This document shows, piece after piece, positions 1 to 10,425 of a stretch of DNA of 29,349 nucleotides. Numbering within the stretch: the stretch's first letter is position 1; every line of letters begins with the position of its first letter. Source of the stretch: Hofstenia miamia (lineage: Eukaryota > Xenacoelomorpha > Acoela > Hofsteniidae); contig CABFPE010000170.1 in assembly GCA_900660155.1 (NCBI GenBank), positions 694,146 through 723,494 of the forward strand, given 5' to 3'. The notes beneath the pieces were generated by a model that searched no databases, was not told the origin of the DNA, and saw nothing but the letters and a program-made list of their open reading frames with translations. The position numbers were made by a program, and so were the translations under genes.

Positions 1-1
1 C

Positions 2-45
<44 letters not shown>

Positions 46-50
46 ATTTG
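1..50. repeat. AT microsatellite, near-perfect palindrome
   Basis: A run of about 20 AT dinucleotides with one GT interruption. The outer bases CAAATTATATAT and ATATATAATTTG are reverse complements, so the whole 50 bases can fold on itself. It could extend beyond the window start. Confidence 0.9.
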
Positions 51-229
51 AATCTTATAGGAAGTCCTTTCTTCACATCACATGGTTTAGCCATTTCACT
101 ACTATTTAAAAATTTCACGCTGCTAGGAACAATGCGCTGTCACAGATGTGAGTTTTCTTCTGAACTTAAGAACAAAGAACGTCCTGTTGAGTTCAGTTCG
201 TTCGCGTTGTACAGGTTCATACATTCCAC

Positions 230-1796
230 GACAAAACAAGAACGTAAATCTTCTTAGTTCTTTGCATGCAGGTTGTGAAGTTGTGACCTCTGAAAGAACA
301 AGCCTATGCTCCTTCTGGATTACAATTCTAACAAGAAAGGCATTGAAAAGTTCAATGAAAATAGAGAGGAATTTACATGTAGGCACAAAATGGTTCAATG
401 GCCACTACTCGTTTTCTTCAACATGCTGGATGTTGCTGCATTCAATGGCTAGTTGATCCTGAAAGGATATGGATAAAACTATCTTGAAAACTATTTATAA
501 ATAATTTAGCAAAGCAATTAGTAAAAGAATGTAGAACCTGTAACAGGCTCTAGACATTAATGAAAGCAAGGCGATAACATTGCTTAGTGCGCAGTCTTGG
601 GAATGCGGGCACGATTCCAATGTGATACAATCATATTTAATTAATTACATTCGGTAACTGTCATGAACTTAAACTAATTAATTCTTCTTTAGACCGTCAG
701 ATGTTCTCAGGGCCGAGGCCCAAAGCGGCTCCATGCAGCAAAAGGTGAGAAGGGCTAGTTGGTGATGGAGATCAAACCATGACTCACCGGACGTCCTAGT
801 GTGGTGCGATGCTCTCAGTATGTGATGTGTTCTTAATTTGCTTAGTGAATTGATTGCTCTTGTTATCAATTGTTATAGCAATAAATAAGAGAAGTACACA
901 ACCAGACTGCTTTAGCTTGTTATAATCTCTACATATAAATAGCCGTACATGTAAATAAATACATACCAATCCTACTGAATAAATGTGAGCAATCAATGCC
1001 ATTAGCAGAAACAGAATGGTTCTAGGTTCAACAGTAAAGTCACTACGATGGGTCATTGAGTTAGTAATCCTTTCACACATGCAATAAGTATCAGGCCTCG
1101 TAGGCACCTTGTATGTATAATAAGGTTTATTATAATACCGTAAGAATTTGGATCTAATACAGATGGTTAGCCGAGGGGTAGCTTTTCAGCTATTTGTTGA
1201 CAACTTATTATTCATAGGAATTGAGCAGTAGGAAAACTAAGCGGTAAAAAATCCCTAAGCCTACACCTAACCTAAGAGCACACTTTCATTCCAAGCTACC
1301 AGCCGCACTGCGTAATGAATAGCTGGGTGTGCGGCAGCTCTGAATGTCCTTCCATTGACCACTTGAGAACTATTCATGTGCTCAAATGACTTAGCTTTTC
1401 ATTTCCATTAATAATCAAACCTGAATACAAAATACCAGATAAATCCGTTGAAAATTAATTTAATCATCATCTGATTTGGTTACATGATATTTATACTAAA
1501 AATTTCACAAACATTTAAACATCTAGTGCGTACCTGTCTTTCGATGTTTACATTTCCTTCGTCTGCTAGTTATGCAACATCACTTTTAGGTACTATTAAT
1601 TAGCTTTGTCTTATCGCTTTTTGGCAAAACGAGTTGCTGATAAACAGTTCATTGTAACTACACTAAAATTGGTTTTACACTTAATCAAAAAGGGAATAAT
1701 TGGTTGATTTACAAAAAGGGGAATAAATAAATAAATCACAGTTTATTATTTCTCTTTGTTTCTTTTGTTTCTCCTTTTTCTACTGATTATGCCACA
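230..1796 (-). repeat. 3' LTR of Gypsy-1
   Basis: The LTR starts on the minus strand at 1796 with TGTGGCATAATC, directly after a purine tract. The same start word occurs at 17168 and 17717 on the plus strand. The body aligns in blocks with 17717-18880: around 1540-1480, around 1130-1080, 1020-800, and 760-620. Bases 527-810 match 10120-10425 in the 5' LTR at roughly 80 percent by eye. Weaker matching continues down to about 230, where the boundary becomes unclear. Unlike the rest of Gypsy-1 this LTR is rich in CpG. Confidence 0.7.
1488..1495 (-). promoter_or_regulatory. Candidate LTR TATA box
   Basis: TATAAATA lies on the minus strand about 300 bases inside the LTR. The related LTR at 17717 has TATAAGTA at 18026-18033, at nearly the same offset (about 310) and in an aligned block. 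Conservation of position is the main support. No transcription start is visible. Confidence 0.35.
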
Positions 1797-1806
1797 TCCC
1801 CCACCA
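1797..1806 (-). other. Polypurine tract before 3' LTR
   Basis: On the minus strand TGGTGGGGGA abuts the LTR start TGTGG. A purine run just before the 3' LTR is the usual plus-strand priming site of reverse transcription. The corresponding place in Gypsy-2 (17160-17167) lacks the G run. Confidence 0.6.
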
Positions 1807-1829
1807 GTGTAGCTAATTAAGGAGGACTG

Positions 1830-4800
1830 CTCATTTCCAATGTACCATTTCATCTGCTCTCCTGATTAGATCTGCTGCTTCCACATCTCCAAGTGTGTAT
1901 GTTGGTATTCTTCTTGTTTAGTGAGTTTCATTATGGCTTCTTTTTCTGTGGATATTATCTTTTTGTGGCAAATGAATTGTGGATCTTTTAGAGAATTTGG
2001 TATGGTGCATATGCTGTGCAATTCGTTGAGTTTTGTTGAATTCGTCGTAGTATTTTTCATATAGTTGCAGTCCTTTTATTGCTACCATTAGCGTCATTAT
2101 AGCGTATATTCTACTAGTGTGTGCTAGATCCAGGTGGATTGTTTTGTTCAGGTAGAAGAACTCATACATAGAAAGTAATGATTTAGAGATTGATGCTTCA
2201 TCATAGAATGTGCTTATATTGTCTTTTAGCTCTTGTGTTGTTATGTCGTCTGGGTTGGTGTTTCCTAACCTTATCATAGTTAATATCTCTAGTTGTTGTG
2301 TGACATCATAGTATTTATAGGTCTTGTTCTACAATTCGCCCCAAAAAATAGCATTACCATTCTTGTAGTTCTCTTTTCTATTTCATCTTTTACCTTTCTG
2401 ATTTGACTGTGAATGGGTTTACCTTCATCATATAAGCTGAATGGTTTGACTACTTCTTCTATGCATATACTTTCTTTGTTGTTGTTTTTAACAATTATTT
2501 GTTGGGATTTCTTGTATTTTTGTTTACTTTTTCAAGAGCTTTTTCTTTTGTATTGACGTACATGTTCTCTTCATGCCAAGGTGGTTTGACTACTTTTTTG
2601 TCTTTCAGCCTCCAAATGGGCAATAACATTGGTATGAATATTGTTGGGGTGGTGTGCACTGTAGCATTGTTGAGACCATTTGTTTTTCTATGTTTTTGTA
2701 GGTTCCTTCCATGTCAGCTGTGTTTGCCAGTCCGAATGTTGCTGGGTAATTATTTTTGGTTTCCCTGATACTTTCCCAGAAGGCATTGGTGAGAACATGT
2801 TTCATTAGTTTCTGTGTTGCCTCTGGTGGGATTGTCATCTTGGATGTTATGCACTCTATGTTGACTGCAATCTGGTTTTTCAGTTGTAGCATTTGTCTTA
2901 TTTACATTCTTGTGAACACTTCTGTGCATAATAATTTTATCATTGATTTAGTTTCCTTTTTGTAGACTTCTCCATAGATTCTCTTTACTATGTTGTCTTT
3001 GCATTCTTGCTTTATTGTTATTTCTATCAGTAGGCACTTGTCATCAGTGTCTATCCATGACATTTCACTGGGGCTTTGACTGCCTCATTTTTTGTTGGGT
3101 GTTGGGTATGAGGGCAACTCATTTTTGATGGGCATCTTTTCTTGTGATTTGCTGATTATCTTGATCATTGTTTCCCATCTTTTAATCATTTTGGTGTAAG
3201 CGCAATTTGGGTAATTAGTCATATACTTTTGTGTGTCTTGGTTGATGATTTCATTAGTTTTCTTGATTTTTTGATGATCTCTTTAGTTTCAGCTTCTTCT
3301 TTTCTTATTAAGTTTCATGTTGTCATCCATAATTGCTGTTTGGTTGCTTTGAGTTTACTGCTGGATGTTGCTTCCCACATACTTTTTTGTGGCATCACTT
3401 AGGATGTATATTATGCTGGGACAGATTCCTGTGTGGTTTGCTAGATATATTATGCTTGGTCTCCTCATTGACTCCTTTTCATCAGACATGTGAAGTGTTT
3501 TTTTGAATATCTGAACCACTTCTTAGTTGGTGACATCTTTGAGATGTTTACCATTTGTAGTAACCAGTTTTTTACAATTGTTGTTATTGGTGCAATAGCA
3601 ATCTTATATTTCATTGTCTTTGCTATTGCTTTCCTCTCTTCCTTCATTAGTGGTAATACAGCTTTCTCATTTTGCATTAGCATTATTGCTATTATCCATG
3701 CTGTTGTATGTGCTCTGATTTCTGGTGCATTCTTTTCCTTGAAGATCATTTTCTTGAAATCCCTTTTAGAATTCATTTCATGTGCTCTTCTGATTTCTTG
3801 GAGTATGATTTCTACTGATTTATGGTATGTATTTATGGGTGATTTTATATCTATTAGTGGCCATTTGTCTTCTATTGGCTTGTAACCCTTTATGTTGTTC
3901 CATGTGTTTGTGATCTGTTTAAGGTGTTCTGGCATTTCATTCATACTGCATTTTATGTATACATCTCCAAGTTCTTCTTAGTTAGCTGCAGTTTCCATGA
4001 GTTCCAAAGTTCTCATTTGACAGAATGGGTCAATTACTATTTTTGGCTCCACAATTATACATTGTGCTGGTGCCATCAAATTAAGTTGTAGATCTGTTTT
4101 TGTCATCTCTGATAGATCTTCATTGTCAGCATTCCTTATTATGAATATGTTTTCTAGTTTGTCCTCTAGGTTGTATATGAATTTGGGCATGTCTTCAAAG
4201 TCATTTTTTCTTGCTATAATGAGCATTTTTACTTTCTGTTTTCTACTCTACTGTTTTCTGTAGGTTTTTGTTACTGAGTTCATTTTCTTTTATGAAATAT
4301 ATCAGTAGGAGGCTGTCTCTGTTGAGGTTGACTTGTTCATATTCCTCTGTTAGTTTCTCTCTGTAGACAATCACTTTTTGGGCGTCCATTAGTGTGAATT
4401 GGTCATCAAAGGTTGTGTGCACCATGCTGCAGAAATACAATCAGTTTAGTTTCTCATTGATTTTTCTTTACTACAAGATGATCATGTTGCACATTGGTCT
4501 GTTTATTTTGTCTATCCTTATTGGTATTGCTGTTCTGCCCTTTTTATTTTCCTTGGCTAGCAAATGTTTATCAATAAACCTTTTCATCTTGGGTGATAGG
4601 TTATCATATGAGCTGTATCTTATGCGCCTGTTTGCCATAAAGTATGTGTGTATTTTTTTGTTTTCTACTTTTGTCATTCTGCTTTCTTGGTCTTCAGATA
4701 TCAATGACTGTTTTGAGTAGGATGTGGTTGATTCACTGATTTGTCTATGTGAGAAAGGAGTTGTGGTGGGGAGTGAGCTAGTCAAAGGTTGTTCAGATAT

Positions 4801-4839
4801 GGCCAACACTTACTTCCTCAATATCAGTGTCCTTTAGTT
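1830..4839 (-). pseudogene. Gypsy-1 ORF3: large extra ORF after integrase, function unknown
   Basis: This stretch is about 3 kb (~990 codons). It lies where some retroelements carry env, between integrase and the 3' LTR. It is broken into open pieces at about 4809-4471, 4440-4243, 4226-3978, 3944-3465, 2892-2605 and 2277-1918. The pieces match, in order, fragments of Gypsy-2 at 15381-17160. Shared words include NLSP-K-KRFI, HTTFDDQF against HITFDNQF, QVNL-S, HLKQI against HLRQI, and LAHTSR followed by IMTLM. It is rich in Lys, Ile, Met and Asn. I see no signal peptide, no strong transmembrane segment, no furin-like site and no zinc finger, so an envelope is not supported. Conservation between two diverged copies suggests it once coded for protein. 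The role is unknown. Confidence 0.6.
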
Positions 4840-4923
4840 GACTGCAGCTATTCTTAGTACCTCTGACCTTTAGTTATCAAGGAGGATCATGTTGGGGAAG
4901 TTTGTACTCTTTGCCCTTTAGTT
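4830..4923 (-). repeat. Degenerate AACTAAAGG repeats in linker before ORF3
   Basis: Three copies of AACTAAAGGN on the minus strand occupy 4923-4914, 4875-4866 and 4839-4830, spaced 48 and 36 bases. Both spacings are multiples of three. The same motif recurs at the equivalent place in Gypsy-2. Confidence 0.6.
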
Positions 4924-4989
4924 GGCATTTAGATTGTGGAGTTTGTTGTCTGATTCTCCTGCTTCTTGGATGGTGATTGCTTCTCTGGT

Positions 4990-6110
4990 TGGTTTGTTTT
5001 CATCATTTGTGTTCCTAAATTTCCCATATTTCAGGATCATATTTAGATTTATTTTTTGCTGTTGTCTGGGGCATTATTCTTTTTTCAAATTTGGACTTGT
5101 TTATGTTTGCTTTGAATTCTTCATTGAATTCCTCTTCACAAACACTATCAAGTTCATTCATATTATAGTAGGTCTCATTGTTGTTTCTTGTGAGCTGAAA
5201 TTCAGTGCTTTAGTTTAATGAAATGTATTCAATGTCTGTCATTGCCCTTTTTAGGTATTGGAAGTATAGGGTTCTTCCATCATTTAATTTATAATTGTTG
5301 TTTTGTAATACTTGTGCAATTGTGTATGGCACTGCCTATTGTGTTTTCTTTCCTGTCTTATTGTGGATTGCTTTGTGTTTTGAGGCACATAGCTTCATGG
5401 ATGCTTGTCATTTGATCTTTTAATTTATTTATGTACTCATTGTCTGGTTTTACACAGTATGTGTGGTATTGCATAGAGACTGGTGTGGCAGCTTCTCTTC
5501 CATATATAGCTTTGTGGTTGAGTCTACAGAGGTGTTATAGAAATATTCAACCATTTCTATTACTTCTAACCAGTCTCTTCCTCCCATTTGTGAGGTCATT
5601 ACACTTATTAATTTTTTCATTGTTCTATTTAATCATTCAGCTGCTCTGTTCACTTGTGGATGGTATGCTTTGAGTAATTTCATCTTTTCTTGAAACAGTT
5701 TGCTTTCAAATTGTATTCAATAATCAGTTACTATTATCTCAATTGGGCTGAATTTTAAGATCCACTCCATCATAATTTTGCCTGCTACTGCTTTTGCTGT
5801 GGTAGTGTCCATTAGGATCATTCTGGCATACTTAGTAAAATTATCAACCATCACTAGTATGTATTGGTATCCCTTGCTGTCTTGTGATAGTTTTTCTAAA
5901 TCAATGTGCACTATTTGGTTCAGTGTTGTGGCAATAATTTTTTCCAGCTCTGCTGTTTGTGACTTTTGTTAGGCCTGTGGTGCATTTATTAATGACATCT
6001 TCTGATTGATATTGTAATGAATTTTGTATTGAATGTCATTTCTGTTTGCACTATTCCTATGTGCCCTTTCTCATGTATTTTCCTTACTACATCACCAGGA
6101 TACTATGTAA
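4990..6110 (-). pseudogene. Gypsy-1 integrase (broken)
   Basis: Integrase inserts the cDNA into the host chromosome. An N-terminal zinc-binding remnant is at about 6095-5960: KIHEKGHIGI supplies the His pair, and DVINKC keeps the first Cys while the second is Gly. The core at 5911-5717 reads HIDLEKL, then VDNFTKYARM, then IVTDY, giving the first two acidic residues. The glutamate follows in NRAAE at about 5645, but only 28 residues separate the second Asp from the Glu instead of 35, which points to a 21-base deletion. A TGA follows the Glu. Downstream, AKNKSKYDPEIW (about 5060) is conserved with Gypsy-2. Many stops and shifts; not functional. Confidence 0.8.
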
Positions 6111-6159
6111 TTTTTGTTGCCTGAGAATTTTTTTGGCCAGGCCACATTGTTGGTTCTTA

Positions 6160-6480
6160 CTCAGAAATATTCCCTATTAGGAAATATCTGAACTTTTTTA
6201 TGCTTTCAACTAGTGCAAGCATCTTGAGCTTGGTTGATCCATAGTTTTCATTACTGGTTTTTAGTTTTCTGCTAAAAAATTGAATCAAAACTTTTTCACC
6301 ATTCTTGATTTGTCTTAGACATGCCCCTAATGCTACATTGCTAGCATCAAATGCAAAGATGAATTCCTTCTAACAATAGGGTGTGTTTAGTGACAGTAAT
6401 TTTGATAGCTCAGTTTTTATTTTGTCTAATTCATCCTGTTCTTCCCAAGTCCAATTAAATATTGCTGATTTTTTTCATGT
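6160..6480 (-). pseudogene. Gypsy-1 RNase H (broken)
   Basis: Translation in shifting frames gives FAFDASNVALGACL, then NGEKV, FFSRKL, NENYGSTKLKMLALV and FRYFLIGN. These match the usual gypsy order: TDAS..aiGavL, then SrkL, then nY...e.E.LA, then yL.G. RNase H removes the RNA strand during cDNA synthesis. Frame changes and stops break it between reverse transcriptase and integrase. Confidence 0.7.
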
Positions 6481-6583
6481 TGATTGTTTTTTGTGTGATG
6501 TTGGGTATAAATGATCCATAGTAGTTTATGAATCCCATCACTCATTTGAACATGTTTTTTGTTTCTCAGGCTTTGGATGGTTT

Positions 6584-7516
6584 TTATAATCTCTTTTGCA
6601 TTTTTTTCATTCTTATTTTGGCTTGTTCTATCTGTCTTCCAAAGAATACTACTTGTTCTTTTAGTATCTCACATTTGTTGCCATTGATGCCTGTGTTAAA
6701 TAGCATGATCAGTGTTTGATCTAATTTTTGTATATGTTCTTGTACAGTGTTGCTTGTTACTAGTATATTGTCAATGTATGTGCTTATGCCCTCTTCAATT
6801 GTTTTATTGTTGTGCTTCATGACTTTTGTAACATATTGCTGGAATGTTGCTGGCACATTGCACAGCCCAAACACTATGTACATCCATTCAAAGAGTCCAT
6901 ATGGCATAATGAATGCTGTTTTTAATGTCTTCCTCTTGCATTGGTACCTGCCAATACACCTTTCAAAGGTCTATGCAGGTGTAGTATTTGTTTTTGCTTG
7001 CTTTGTAGATTATATCATCAATTCTTGGGATTGGGTATGTGTCCCTTTTAGTTACATCATTCAGTTTGTGAAAGTCTACACACAGTCTATGTTTTGTTCC
7101 CTACTTGATGAATACTGTCAGTGCAGTGAAGGGGCTTTCACTCATGCCAGATGATTTTATTGTCAATGACTTCATTGAGGATTTTATTGTAGTTTTCTTT
7201 CAAGTGTTCCCAGGACTCTTTGGAATGGTAGTCTGATTGGTTCTTGTGCTGTTGTTGTTATTTTGTGGGTCTCTCCCACTGCTTTCCTGACAATGATTTC
7301 TCTATAGTTGAAGATTTTCTCATGTTTGCATAGCATGTCAGTTAATTGTTTCCTTTCTGTTAGTGTCAGGTGTTTGTACTCTTCTGCTTTCATTTCCAGT
7401 ATTTTGTAGTTGTCTTCTTGTTCTTCTTCAATTATATTTATGCTTTTCTCTACTAATTGTTTTTCTTTGGTGGTTTTTTCTGTATATTTTGATGTTTTCT
7501 TTTTTGATGTTAACAT
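6584..7516 (-). pseudogene. Gypsy-1 reverse transcriptase (broken, YIDN)
   Basis: Reverse transcriptase copies the element RNA into DNA. The N-terminal part (7516-7184) has LTERKQLTDMLCKHEKIF and the HKITT..PIR block. The middle (7180-6910) reads LCVDFHKLND, KRDTYPIPRIDD and YWQVP, with a TAG and a TGA. The palm (6907-6584) reads FGLCNVPATFQQYV, then STYIDNILV, EHIQKL and NGNKCEI. The catalytic YxDD is YIDN: the second Asp codon at 6769-6767 is AAT. This, the stops and a frameshift make it inactive. Family assignment is firm. Confidence 0.9.
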
Positions 7517-7634
7517 TTCTATTCATTGCATTTAGTATTGGTATCACACATAGGCTGGATGGGAGTGATTGTTTTTTCATATTGATTCCTGTTTGCTCAT
7601 AGAGCATGATGCCTGTGGTCAGTTTTTCATCAAA

Positions 7635-8072
7635 CTATATTGTAAACATTTTCCAGTTATTTGGTTGGAATTTCACATCTTCTGTTAACCTGAAGAGTAT
7701 TGGTGTGCTGTTTCCTTCATTTTCTTCCATTATTATTACCTCATCTTGGACTTTTATTGTTTTGGTTGTGTAGTCTATAATGCATCTGTTTTCTGTTAAA
7801 AAGTTGTTGCCTACTATCATTTCAAATGGTAGCAGGTTTTGTTCTGTATCTATCACTGTGAATGATTGTTTGAACATTGTGTTGGCTATCCTGATTTTTA
7901 TTTTCTTCAATTTGCCTTTTGTAGCAATGTATTCACCTGAGGCATTTATTAATCTGCTGTTTATGTTATGCAGTTCATTTCTTGTGAAGCCAAGTTTTGT
8001 GGCACATTCATTGGTTATTATGGGGATTACCATACATGTGTCTATCATTGCCTTTATCATGATTCCATTCAC
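7635..8072 (-). pseudogene. Gypsy-1 aspartic protease (DTG changed to DTC)
   Basis: This is a 145-residue open frame of retropepsin type. MIDTCMVIPII aligns with the active-site pattern (i-DTGa--s-i) and MIVGNNFL matches the second conserved block near the flap and C-terminus. The glycine after Asp-Thr is Cys (TGT at 8036-8034), a change expected to disrupt the active-site loop. The family cuts the Gag-Pol precursor as a dimer. It lies between the gag zinc knuckle and reverse transcriptase, as usual. Confidence 0.8.
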
Positions 8073-8259
8073 TACAACTGTTATTGTATTTAATTTTATC
8101 AGATTGGTGATTATTAGGATGGGTGCACATTTTTCTTGAGGTGGTGCCCTTGCTAGTTTAAATTGTCAATTATTTCTTCATATTCCTCTTCAGATGTTTC
8201 TTTGCTTTCTTCTTTTAGGTCTTCTTCTTTGTAGTAAGATTCTCCTTCTTTGTTTATAT

Positions 8260-9733
8260 TGATCTGTTATTTGCAGTCCCTTTTTTGTGGCTTTTGTTAC
8301 CACAGGTGTGACATTTAATGTCTCACATTTTTATCTTCTTAGTGGTACCATCTTTCAATTTCAGTCTGATGAATTTGTCTTTGTTTGCAAACTTGGGTTT
8401 GTTGATTTTATTATCAAATTTTTTTAACATTGTTCCTGTATTACTTGTTGCTTTGTTTAATGTTGCTCTTTCATTGGCTCTCACATTATTTTCTAGTGTT
8501 ATTTGGATTGCAAGGCCTTTTCCAATCATATGCTCCAGTGTGCATTTGATTTCAAATTGTTGTATTATTGCTTCTGGTAGTCCTTTGAATATGTGTGAAA
8601 ATAGGTTGTATTTCAAGTAAGTTTCTTCTTTTGAGCTTAGTTTTAGTATTTGCTCTACTTGAGACATGTAGTTTCTCAAGTCATCTTTTTTGTTCATTTT
8701 TATGCCATTTAGGATCATGCATTATTGCTTTTAAAGCTTTCATCATTGTAATAAGTTTTATATTCACTGCTCAATTTTTTATAGTTCATTTTCAATTTCA
8801 TATCTAGTACTAAGTAGTGTTCATAGGCAGCTTCACCTAAATATAATGGGAATCTTGCTGCTGCTGCCATAGTTTTTGTTACTTTCTTTTCTTTCATGGT
8901 CATCTTGAATATATGTAACCATTCTGAAAAGGTTCTTGAGTAGTTGTCAATTTCTGTGAACTTAGGCAATATTGCTTTGCATAATGGTATTTCTTTGTTA
9001 TTGTCATCTGGTAGTATTAAATTTGTGAATATTGGTTGTGTTGTTGTCTGGGCTTCACAGTTTTGTTTTACTTGTTTAGCAATTTTTTCAACCAATTTCT
9101 CAATGAATTCTTCCTCTGTTTCAGGTGGTTTATTGCCATTCTCTTTTTCTTATCATTCCTCCATTCAACTTAATTTTTCTGGTTTTTCTATTATTTTGAT
9201 TCATTTTTGTTTTCATTCTTTAGTGTTTTCATTTTCATTGTTTAGTGTTATTAATTGTAGTTTGTCACACAGACTATTGATTTCTAATTCTTTTGTAATG
9301 TTTCTGTCTTTCAATCTAACATTTTCTTTGTGCAGTTTGGCCATTAATTTCTGCTGTTTTTACTCTCCTTTTTTATTTAATCATTTGCTTCTTTTAACAT
9401 TTGTATCTGTCATTGAAGCAAGTTTCTTTGCTTGGTTAATCATGTGCTGGTGTCATTTCTCATTTTGTCCATCCATTTTTCTTTTTCTGAATTCATGGAT
9501 TCTAGTTCCAGCATTTGCTGCATTAATTGTTTGATTTGTGAGCTTAATTATCTTTTGTCCTCTATTGCTTTTCTTGCCATTTCTGTGCTATTGTGTATTG
9601 GTTTTTGATTTGTACAGATTGCAAAGTAAGCTCTTATGGGTAGTGATGCTCTGTCTTGCATCTGTGGTGTTTTGACTTGTGGGGGTTGCTGAGTCTTTGA
9701 ATTTGTTTTATTTTTCTTTCTTGAATTTACCAT
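8260..9733 (-). pseudogene. Gypsy-1 gag (broken)
   Basis: Gag forms the particle and binds the RNA. The start at 9733 gives a basic, Gln- and Pro-rich N-terminus. From 9540 to 9120 all frames are broken, but Glu-, Lys- and Leu-rich heptad-like stretches suggest a coiled coil. At 9095-8715 the capsid-like block has FSEWLHIFKM, then AAAARFPLYLGEAAYEHY and YKKLS, typical of gypsy Gag. At 8718-8323 comes LKYNLFSHIFKGLPEAI. After a TGA the frame continues as CHTCGNKSHKKG (about 8310-8270), a CCHC knuckle whose last Cys is lost. An in-frame Cys would return with one extra base, so a single-base deletion is inferred. Confidence 0.75.
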
Positions 9734-9909
9734 TTTCTAACTTTAGCTATGAGTAGTCTCTGTGTTTCTTGAATTTATTTAAGGTTTCATTGATGGTGCT
9801 CTTCAAAGCAGTGTTTCTCTTAGGTTTCTCTCATTATTTGCACTAATTTGTAGAATGTGATTAGACTTATTTTTCTTCTATTGAGGTGTTTCAGTTTGTC
9901 TCTAACTCT

Positions 9910-9921
9910 TCTCTGGTTCCA
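9910..9921 (-). other. Candidate primer-binding site
   Basis: On the minus strand TGGAACCAGAGA lies just inside the inferred end of the 5' LTR, after CCAAACAC. It differs at about three of twelve positions from the initiator-Met tRNA type site TGGTA(G/T)CAGAGC. The match is weak. Confidence 0.3.
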
Positions 9922-9924
9922 GTG

Positions 9925-10425
9925 TTTGGTTGATAAGAAGTACATCTTCTTACATCAAATTTCTTGCTTGTATGCATTGGGCACCTGTTGTGGTCACTCA
10001 GGTTAACTATTAGTTATTGGCTCCATGCTTGGACAAGTTGCAAAAAAAAAATTTTATTCTTAGAAGAAACAACTATCTTGATTCAGAAGAAAAGAAATTT
10101 TTTTGAATTCTTACTTGTTCATGTGAACTGTCACAGTTGCTCTAAACATTAAGGGAAGCAAGGCAATACCATTGCCTAGTGCACAGTCTTAGGAATGTGG
10201 GTGTGATTCCAATGTGATATTATCATATATAAGTAACTACATTTGGTAAATGTCATTAACTTAAAGTAATTATTTCTTCTATAGATTGTCAGATGTTTGC
10301 TGGGCTAAGGCCCAAAGTGGCTCCATGCAGCAAGAGGTGAGAAGGGCTAGTTGGTGATAACTTCCATGTGACAGAGATCAAACCATGACTCACTGGACCT
10401 CGTAGTGTAGAGTCACTCAGGGACT
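9925..10425 (-). repeat. 5' LTR of Gypsy-1, truncated
   Basis: Bases 10120-10425 match 527-810 of the 3' LTR closely, in the same orientation. The word AAGGTGAGAAGGGCTAGTTG at 741-760 has one mismatch at its counterpart here (10336-10355). A 14-18 base segment near 10360 is missing in the other copy. Weaker matching continues to about 9930. The LTR start (TGTGGCATAA side) is missing: similarity stops near 10425. Most CpG of the 3' copy appear here as TpG or CpA. Confidence 0.7.

Larger units (their letters stand above)
230..10425 (-). mobile_element. Gypsy-1: degenerate Ty3/gypsy LTR retrotransposon with an extra 3' ORF
   Basis: Read on the minus strand the order is truncated 5' LTR, primer-site candidate, gag, protease, reverse transcriptase, RNase H, integrase, ORF3, purine tract and 3' LTR. 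This domain order (RT and RNase H before integrase) defines Ty3/gypsy rather than copia. The internal part is ~8.1 kb, long for the family because of ORF3. The coding strand is very A-rich, so the plus strand is T-rich from about 1800 to 9750. Stops, frameshifts and lost catalytic residues occur in most domains, so this copy cannot move by itself. The outer limits are approximate, because the terminal bases of the two LTRs have diverged and I could not find a target-site duplication. Confidence 0.85.

Noticed and set aside
580..618. tRNA-like A and B box words (GGCACGATTCC at 608-618), possible SINE
   Set aside because: Box spacing is too short (about 28 bases), no cloverleaf forms, and the repeat is explained as part of the gypsy LTR.
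796..1107. 103-codon minus frame and a similar frame at 18357-18590
   Set aside because: The similarity comes from both being LTR sequence. No codon-level conservation is needed to explain it.
1830..4839. Envelope gene after integrase
   Set aside because: Position fits, but there is no signal peptide, transmembrane anchor or cleavage site in either copy.
8944..9534. 196-codon plus-strand open frame, hydrophobic, membrane-like
   Set aside because: It is antisense to the A-rich gag coiled-coil region. A T-rich complement gives long Phe/Leu/Ser-rich frames by composition. The same holds for the plus-strand frames at 3490, 4394, 4922 and 6747.
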